In this document: positions 59,951 through 64,000 of the stretch, piece by piece
Layout of the letters: every line of letters begins with the position of its first letter
Numbering within the stretch: the stretch's first letter is position 1
Source: Burkholderia cepacia
GTDB lineage: Bacteria; Pseudomonadota; Gammaproteobacteria; Burkholderiales; Burkholderiaceae
DNA length: 64,000 nt
Reading direction: 5' to 3'
NCBI RefSeq assembly: GCF_001718835.1
Contig: NZ_CP013443.1
Coordinates: forward strand, 1,302,001 to 1,366,000
Translations under genes and position numbers: made by a program
Notes under the pieces: generated by a model
Told to the model about the DNA's origin: nothing
The model's database searches: none
The model's input: only the letters and a program-made list of their open reading frames with translations

Positions 59951-60068
59951 ATTGCCGGGAAGCGCCCGTCTGGCGGGGCGTCCGGCTGGGGCGGCTCGGG
60001 TATGATCGGCGGCGCGCGGCGGGGCCGTGCCGCCTTCCGGTGACGGGGGCGAATTCGCGAGGAACCGG

Positions 60069-60401
60069 ATGACCGAACTGATGAGGATCGCGGCGCTGTT
60101 CGCCGCCACCGCGCTGGCCGAAATCGTCGGCTGTTACCTGCCGTGGCTCGTGCTGAAGGAGGGGCGGCCGGTGTGGCTGCTGCTGCCGGCCGCGTTGTCG
60201 CTCGCGTTGTTCGCGTGGCTGCTGACGCTGCACCCGAGTGCGGCGGGGCGCACCTATGCCGCGTACGGCGGCGTGTACATCGCGGTGGCGCTGGTCTGGC
60301 TGCGGGTGGTCGACGGCGTCGCACTGACCCGCTGGGACGTGGCCGGCGCGGCGCTCGCGCTCGGCGGAATGGCGGTCATCGCGCTGCAGCCGCGCGCGTG
60401 A
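60069..60401 (+). CDS. ynfA: YnfA/UPF0060 small membrane protein
   Basis: A 110-residue protein with four membrane helices, matching the UPF0060/YnfA family (ALFAATALAEIVGCYLPWLVLKEGRPVWLLLPAALSLALFAWLLTLHP; GVYIAVALVWLRVVDG). It is distantly related to small multidrug-resistance transporters; function uncertain. ATG 60069 starts MTELMRIAALF. Monocistronic. Confidence 0.88.
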   Translation: MTELMRIAALFAATALAEIVGCYLPWLVLKEGRPVWLLLPAALSLALFAWLLTLHPSAAGRTYAAYGGVYIAVALVWLRVVDGVALTRWDVAGAALALGGMAVIALQPRA

Positions 60402-60434
60402 GCGCGGCCGCGGCGCGTGCCGTGTGCCGCTGTT

Positions 60435-61169
60435 TCAGGCCGCTTCGGCGGCACCCGCGTCGGCGGACTTGCGCCATACGCAGGTGCCCTTGACCGACTT
60501 GTCGAGCTCGTCGAGCTGCGCCTGGTGCGCGGCGAGCTCGTCGTCGCTCGCGGCCACCACGACCAGGTCGAGCGCGGCGAGCGACACGCGCTGGCCGTTT
60601 GCCGCGCCGCCGTCGGCGCCCGCGTCGTCGAGCATGTCGATCACGAGGCTGTCCTGGCCGCGCGTCATCGCGAGATAGACCTCGGCGAGCAGTTCCGAGT
60701 CGAGCAGTGCGCCGTGCAGCGTACGGTGCGCGTTGCTGATGCCGAAGCGGTCGCACAGCGCGTCGAGCGAGTTGCGCTTGCCGGGGAACATCTGCTTGGC
60801 CTGCACCAGCGTGTCGATCACGCCGCCGCAGTGCTCGGTGAACGGCGGCAGGCCGAGCCGCGCGAATTCGGCATCGAGGAAGCCAAGGTCGAACGGTGCG
60901 TTGTGGATGATCAGCTCGGCGTCCTTCACGAAGTCGCGAATCTGGTCGGCGACTTCCGCGAATTTCGGCTTGTCGCTGAGGAATTCGGTCGTGAGGCCGT
61001 GCACCGCCAGCGCGCCCGGATCGCTGTCGCGCTCGGGGTTCACGTAGAAGTGCAGGTTGTTGCCGGTGAGCCGCCGGTTCAGCAGCTCGACGCAGCCGAT
61101 TTCGATGAGGCGGTCGCCCGTGCGGGCGTTCAGGCCGGTGGTTTCGGTATCGAGAATGATCTGGCGCAT
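60435..61169 (-). CDS. dnaQ: DnaQ, DNA polymerase III epsilon subunit (3'-5' proofreading exonuclease)
   Basis: A 244-residue DEDDh exonuclease. Exo I is LDTETTGLN (residues 6-14), Exo II HNAPFDLGFLD, Exo III HGALLDSELLAEVYLAM. The C-terminal region carries the alpha-subunit-binding tail. Proofreads chromosomal replication. It is the third gene of the methyltransferase-rnhA-dnaQ cluster, 37 bp downstream of rnhA on the same strand. Confidence 0.94.
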   Translation of the reverse strand: MRQIILDTETTGLNARTGDRLIEIGCVELLNRRLTGNNLHFYVNPERDSDPGALAVHGLTTEFLSDKPKFAEVADQIRDFVKDAELIIHNAPFDLGFLDAEFARLGLPPFTEHCGGVIDTLVQAKQMFPGKRNSLDALCDRFGISNAHRTLHGALLDSELLAEVYLAMTRGQDSLVIDMLDDAGADGGAANGQRVSLAALDLVVVAASDDELAAHQAQLDELDKSVKGTCVWRKSADAGAAEAA

Positions 61170-61206
61170 GTCGGGGAAAACGTAGGAAACAGGGGGCGGC
61201 CCGCGT

Positions 61207-61652
61207 TCAGGCCATGAGCGATTCGACGCCGCGATTCGCGAGCGCGTCCGCGCGCTCGTTTTCGGGATGGCCCGCGTGGCCCTTGACCCAGCGCCACTCG
61301 ACCTCGTGCTGCGCGACGAGCGCGTCGAGCCGCTTCCACAGGTCGGCGTTCTTCACGGGCGTCTTCGCCGCGGTGACCCAGCCTTTCTTCTTCCAGCCGT
61401 GGATCCACTCGCTGATGCCTTTCTGCACGTATTGCGAATCGGTGTGCACGATCACCTGGCACGGCGCCGCTTCAGCGCTTCGAGCGCGGCGATCACGCCC
61501 ATCAGCTCCATGCGGTTGTTGGTCGTGTTCGGCTCGCCGCCGAACAGCTCCTTTTCCTTGTCGCCATAGCGCATCAATGCGCCCCAGCCGCCGGGGCCGG
61601 GGTTGCCCTTGCAGGCGCCGTCGGTATAGATGTCGATCGTATCGATTGTCAT
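61207..61652 (-). CDS. rnhA: RnhA, ribonuclease HI, with a frame break
   Basis: RNase HI cleaves RNA in RNA:DNA hybrids. The N-terminal half, with IYTDGACKGNPGPGGWG (catalytic Asp) and NNRMELMGVIAALEAL (catalytic Glu), and the C-terminal half, with VIVHTDSQYV (Asp), VKGHAGHPENERADALAN (His/Asp), lie in different frames. They join around 61462-61470, where AAGCGGCGCCGTGCC is one base short of continuity. Adding one base gives exactly 149 codons, the normal size. Start is ATG 61652, overlapping the methyltransferase stop. Most likely a sequencing error. Confidence 0.92.
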
Positions 61653-62461
61653 GAATGTTCTTGATGGGTGGTCGGGGAGGCCGCCGGCGTCAGGCCCGGT
61701 GCGAGCACGGGTTTCTTCATCCGGATCTGGCCGACGAGGCGCATGCCGCGCACGCGCTTGACGGCCGTCACCATGTAGACGGCGCCGAAGATCGGCCACC
61801 AGCGGTCGCCGGCGGCTTCCATGAAGCCGTAGCGGGCCAGCCACTTGTCGGTGACGAGCGGCGGCCGGTAGCAGCCGAAGCGGCCGCGTTCGAGGTCGAA
61901 GCCGAGCAGCTTGATCCAGTCCTTGAGCCGGATGAACGCGATCTGGTCGCGCGTGGCCGGCACGAACGGACGGTTCGCCATGCGCCCGAACGATTGCCGC
62001 ATGCCCCACAGGCTGAGCGAATTGAAGCCGGTGATCACGAGCTGGCCTTCCGGCATCAGCACGCGCTCGGCCTCGCGCAGCAGGCGGTGCGGATCGGACG
62101 TGAATTCGAGCGTGTGCGGCATCACGATCAGGTCGACGCTCTGCGACTCGAACGGCAGGTCGAGCAGGTCGCACCAGGTCGTGCTGCGATCGGCGGGCGC
62201 ATGCTCGGGCGAATGGGCTTCGCGGGCCCACGGATATTGATAGGGCGCGCTCGCGCCGCTCGCCGGATCGAGCACGAGGCCGCGATACGGCATGCGGTTC
62301 TCGCGCAGCGCGTCGAGCTGCGGCAGGCCGAGCTGCAGCGCGTGGAACCCGAAGACGTCGGACACGATCCGGTCGAGCTGCGCTTGCTCCCAGCCCAGCA
62401 CGTAGCGGCCGGGAGGCGAGTCGGTCCAGGCGGGCCAGTCTATAATTTGACGGTCAGACAT
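61649..62461 (-). CDS. SAM-dependent class I methyltransferase
   Basis: A 270-residue protein with a Rossmann methyltransferase domain. The acid loop and post-I region are not a textbook GxGxG, but FESQSVDLIVMPHTLEFTSDPHRLLREAERVLMPEGQLVITGFNSLSLWGMRQ is the characteristic motif II-III section. It is conserved next to rnhA-dnaQ in Burkholderiales. Substrate unknown. The stop overlaps the rnhA start by 4 nt. Divergent from gloB with 18 bp between starts. Confidence 0.85.
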   Translation of the reverse strand: MSDRQIIDWPAWTDSPPGRYVLGWEQAQLDRIVSDVFGFHALQLGLPQLDALRENRMPYRGLVLDPASGASAPYQYPWAREAHSPEHAPADRSTTWCDLLDLPFESQSVDLIVMPHTLEFTSDPHRLLREAERVLMPEGQLVITGFNSLSLWGMRQSFGRMANRPFVPATRDQIAFIRLKDWIKLLGFDLERGRFGCYRPPLVTDKWLARYGFMEAAGDRWWPIFGAVYMVTAVKRVRGMRLVGQIRMKKPVLAPGLTPAASPTTHQEHS

Positions 62462-62479
62462 AACGATGATTGCGCGCCC

Positions 62480-63301
62480 ATGAACGAGCTGGAATACGTG
62501 CCGGTTCCGGCATTCGATGACAACTATATCTGGCTCGTCTCGGACGGCCGCGATGCGATCGCCGTCGATCCGGGTGAAGCCGCGCCGGTGCGCCGGGTTC
62601 TTGCCGAACGAGGCTGGCGGTTGACCGCTATTTTACTCACGCACCATCACGCCGACCACGTCGGCGGTGTCACCGACCTGATCGGTGGCCGGCCGGACGA
62701 TGCGCCGCTTGCCGTTTACGGCCCGGCCGGCGAGGAAATCGGCGTCGTCACGCACCCGCTGCGCGGCGGCGATCGCGTGACGCTCGACGCGCCGGCCGTC
62801 GCATTCGACGTGCTCGACGTGCCCGGCCACACGCGCGGCCACATCGCCTATTTCCAGCAGGCAGGGAAAGGCGCGGCCGGCCAAGGTGCTGCGGCGCCGC
62901 ACGTGTTCTGCGGCGACACGCTGTTCTCGTGCGGCTGCGGCCGCCTGTTCGAGGGCACGCCCGCGCAGATGCTCGCGTCGCTCGACGCGCTCGCCGCGCT
63001 GCCGGGCGACACGCGCGTGCATTGTGCACACGAATACACGCTGTCCAATATCCGCTTCGCGCTCGCGTGCGAGCCCGGCAACGCGGCGCTCGCCGCGTGG
63101 CGCGACGAAGCGCAGGCGCTGCGCGCGCGCGGCGTGCCGACGCTGCCGACTACGATTGCTCACGAGCGTGCCGTTAACCCGTTCATGCGGGCGGACAGCG
63201 CGGCGATTCATGCGACGCTCGAAGCGCAGCTGCATGAAACGGTGCCGGATCGTCTGACGGCGTTCACGCTGATGCGCGAATGGAAAAACCGGTTCCGATG
63301 A
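62480..63301 (+). CDS. gloB: GloB, hydroxyacylglutathione hydrolase (glyoxalase II)
   Basis: A 273-residue metallo-beta-lactamase-fold thioesterase that releases D-lactate and glutathione from S-lactoylglutathione. Metal ligands THHHADH (residues 54-60), DVPGHTRGH, FCGDTLFSCGCGRLFEGT and CAHEYTLSN follow in order. The C-terminal helical domain, with ERAVNPFMR and a basic end (MREWKNRFR) for glutathione binding, is present. Completes methylglyoxal detoxification with GloA elsewhere. Confidence 0.94.
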   Translation: MNELEYVPVPAFDDNYIWLVSDGRDAIAVDPGEAAPVRRVLAERGWRLTAILLTHHHADHVGGVTDLIGGRPDDAPLAVYGPAGEEIGVVTHPLRGGDRVTLDAPAVAFDVLDVPGHTRGHIAYFQQAGKGAAGQGAAAPHVFCGDTLFSCGCGRLFEGTPAQMLASLDALAALPGDTRVHCAHEYTLSNIRFALACEPGNAALAAWRDEAQALRARGVPTLPTTIAHERAVNPFMRADSAAIHATLEAQLHETVPDRLTAFTLMREWKNRFR

Positions 63302-63386
63302 CGATTTCCGGAGGACTCCAAAGCTCAAGCGGTGTCTGTAAAAATTGCTCCAAATGTAGGATTTCGCTGAGTTTTCGGTGTTTTTA

Positions 63387-63415
63387 TTGACGTGAAGCAC
63401 GCACTTCCGTAGTAT
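63387..63415 (+). promoter_or_regulatory. Sigma-70 promoter of mltD
   Basis: The -35 TTGACG (63387-63392) and the -10 TAGTAT (63410-63415) are separated by 17 bp. Initiation near 63422 leaves a leader of about 31 nt before the mltD start. Confidence 0.6.
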
Positions 63416-63452
63416 CGCCTGCAATTTCCAGCCGTCGGAAGCCGAGATTTTC

Positions 63453-64000
63453 ATGCGACTTATATTGAGTGCGATGGTGGTCCTGCTGCTCGCCGCGTGT
63501 GCGAGCCAGGCGCCTGTCGCCAACAACGCCGCCGATTCGCAGGCGACGTCCAACTACCTCCGTAAATCAGCCACCGCCAAAGAAACTGTCGACGTCGACA
63601 AGCAATCCGTCGGCGACCTGACCAGCGCAGACTCCGATCTCTGGGGGCGCATCCGCCGCGGTTTCCAGATGCCCGACCTGCAGAGCGACCTCGTCGACAT
63701 GCAGACGACCTGGTATACGCAGCGGCCCGACTACGTGCAGCGCATGACCGAGCGCTCGCAGAAGTACCTGTATCACATCGTCGAGGAGCTCGAGGCGCGT
63801 CACATGCCGACCGAGCTCGCGCTGCTGCCGTTCATCGAGTCCGCGTACAACCCGCAGGCGCTGTCGGTCGCGAAGGCGGCCGGCATGTGGCAGTTCATGC
63901 CCGGCACGGGCCGTACCTACAACCTGAAGCGCAACATGTGGCAGGACGAGCGCCGCGACGTGCTCGCGTCGACGAGCGCCGCGCTCGACTACCTGTCGCG
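63453..64000 (+). CDS. mltD: MltD, membrane-bound lytic murein transglycosylase D (N-terminal part)
   Basis: Cleaves peptidoglycan glycan strands, forming 1,6-anhydro ends. Runs off the window. The first 183 residues show a lipoprotein signal (MRLILSAMVVLLLAACAS; lipobox LAAC) and the start of the SLT domain: ELALLPFIESAYNPQALS, with catalytic Glu, then AAGMWQFMPGTGRTYNLKRNMWQDERRDVLAST. ATG 63453 is preceded by a promoter but only a weak ribosome-binding site. LysM repeats expected at the C terminus lie outside the window. Confidence 0.92.
   Translation, partial: MRLILSAMVVLLLAACASQAPVANNAADSQATSNYLRKSATAKETVDVDKQSVGDLTSADSDLWGRIRRGFQMPDLQSDLVDMQTTWYTQRPDYVQRMTERSQKYLYHIVEELEARHMPTELALLPFIESAYNPQALSVAKAAGMWQFMPGTGRTYNLKRNMWQDERRDVLASTSAALDYLS

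Noticed and set aside
1..64000. CRISPR arrays, insertion sequences, rRNA operons.
   Set aside because: No regularly spaced repeats, no transposase or terminal inverted repeats, and no rRNA sequence were seen.

Overview
The window is about 67% G+C, gene-dense and free of insertion sequences. It looks like chromosome 1 of a Burkholderia species (Burkholderia cepacia complex type). The reasons are the protein-level look of nearly every gene, the complete malonate decarboxylase cluster with a MadLM importer, the KatB-AnkB pair, MXKDX and DUF4148/DUF2242 proteins, and the dnaQ-rnhA-methyltransferase-gloB-mltD housekeeping block. Species assignment is inference.

Layout. 1-3.3 kb: end of recB, recD and the ribosome-rescue factor arfB. 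3.3-6.7 kb: an EAL phosphodiesterase, an EamA exporter and two small lipoproteins. 6.9-9.1 kb: thiC under a TPP riboswitch, with a frameshift. 9.3-11.2 kb: an MXKDX protein and a cytochrome b561/molybdopterin oxidoreductase pair. 11.2-16.8 kb: a chemoreceptor, a RelE/HigA-type toxin-antitoxin pair with a palindromic operator, and two transporters. 17-22.8 kb: a LacI regulator, a five-gene ABC importer operon and a GpdQ-like phosphodiesterase.

23.0-26.3 kb is the accessory part. A tRNA-Leu(UAA) gene is split in its anticodon by a 248-nt group I intron. It is followed by the frameshifted remains of a P4-type integrase and a lower-G+C stretch with an M48 protease, a GIY-YIG-like protein and small orphan genes. 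26.4-45.4 kb: ankB-katB, a second chemoreceptor, several LysR regulators with neighbours, an agmatinase (frameshifted), an SRAP protein, an NCS1 permease, a candidate small RNA, TerC, tandem Hsp20 genes and a hydroxyacyl-CoA dehydrogenase-like gene. 45.5-54.1 kb: mdcR and the madLM-mdcACDEGBH operon, which imports malonate and decarboxylates it to acetate on a dedicated acyl carrier protein. 54.2-64 kb: a PLD-like protein, a phosphoribosyltransferase, an intracellular PHB depolymerase, a GST, a ProP-type transporter, ynfA, dnaQ, rnhA (frameshifted), a methyltransferase, gloB and the start of mltD.

Four otherwise intact genes (thiC, speB, mdcA, rnhA) each carry one frame break, always at a GCGC-containing spot and each compatible with one missing base. 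This pattern looks more like sequencing error than gene decay. The strongest biological finding is the group I intron in tRNA-Leu(UAA). Next come a promoter-hairpin-terminator small RNA candidate at 36506-36580 and an apparently leaderless, palindrome-controlled toxin-antitoxin promoter.
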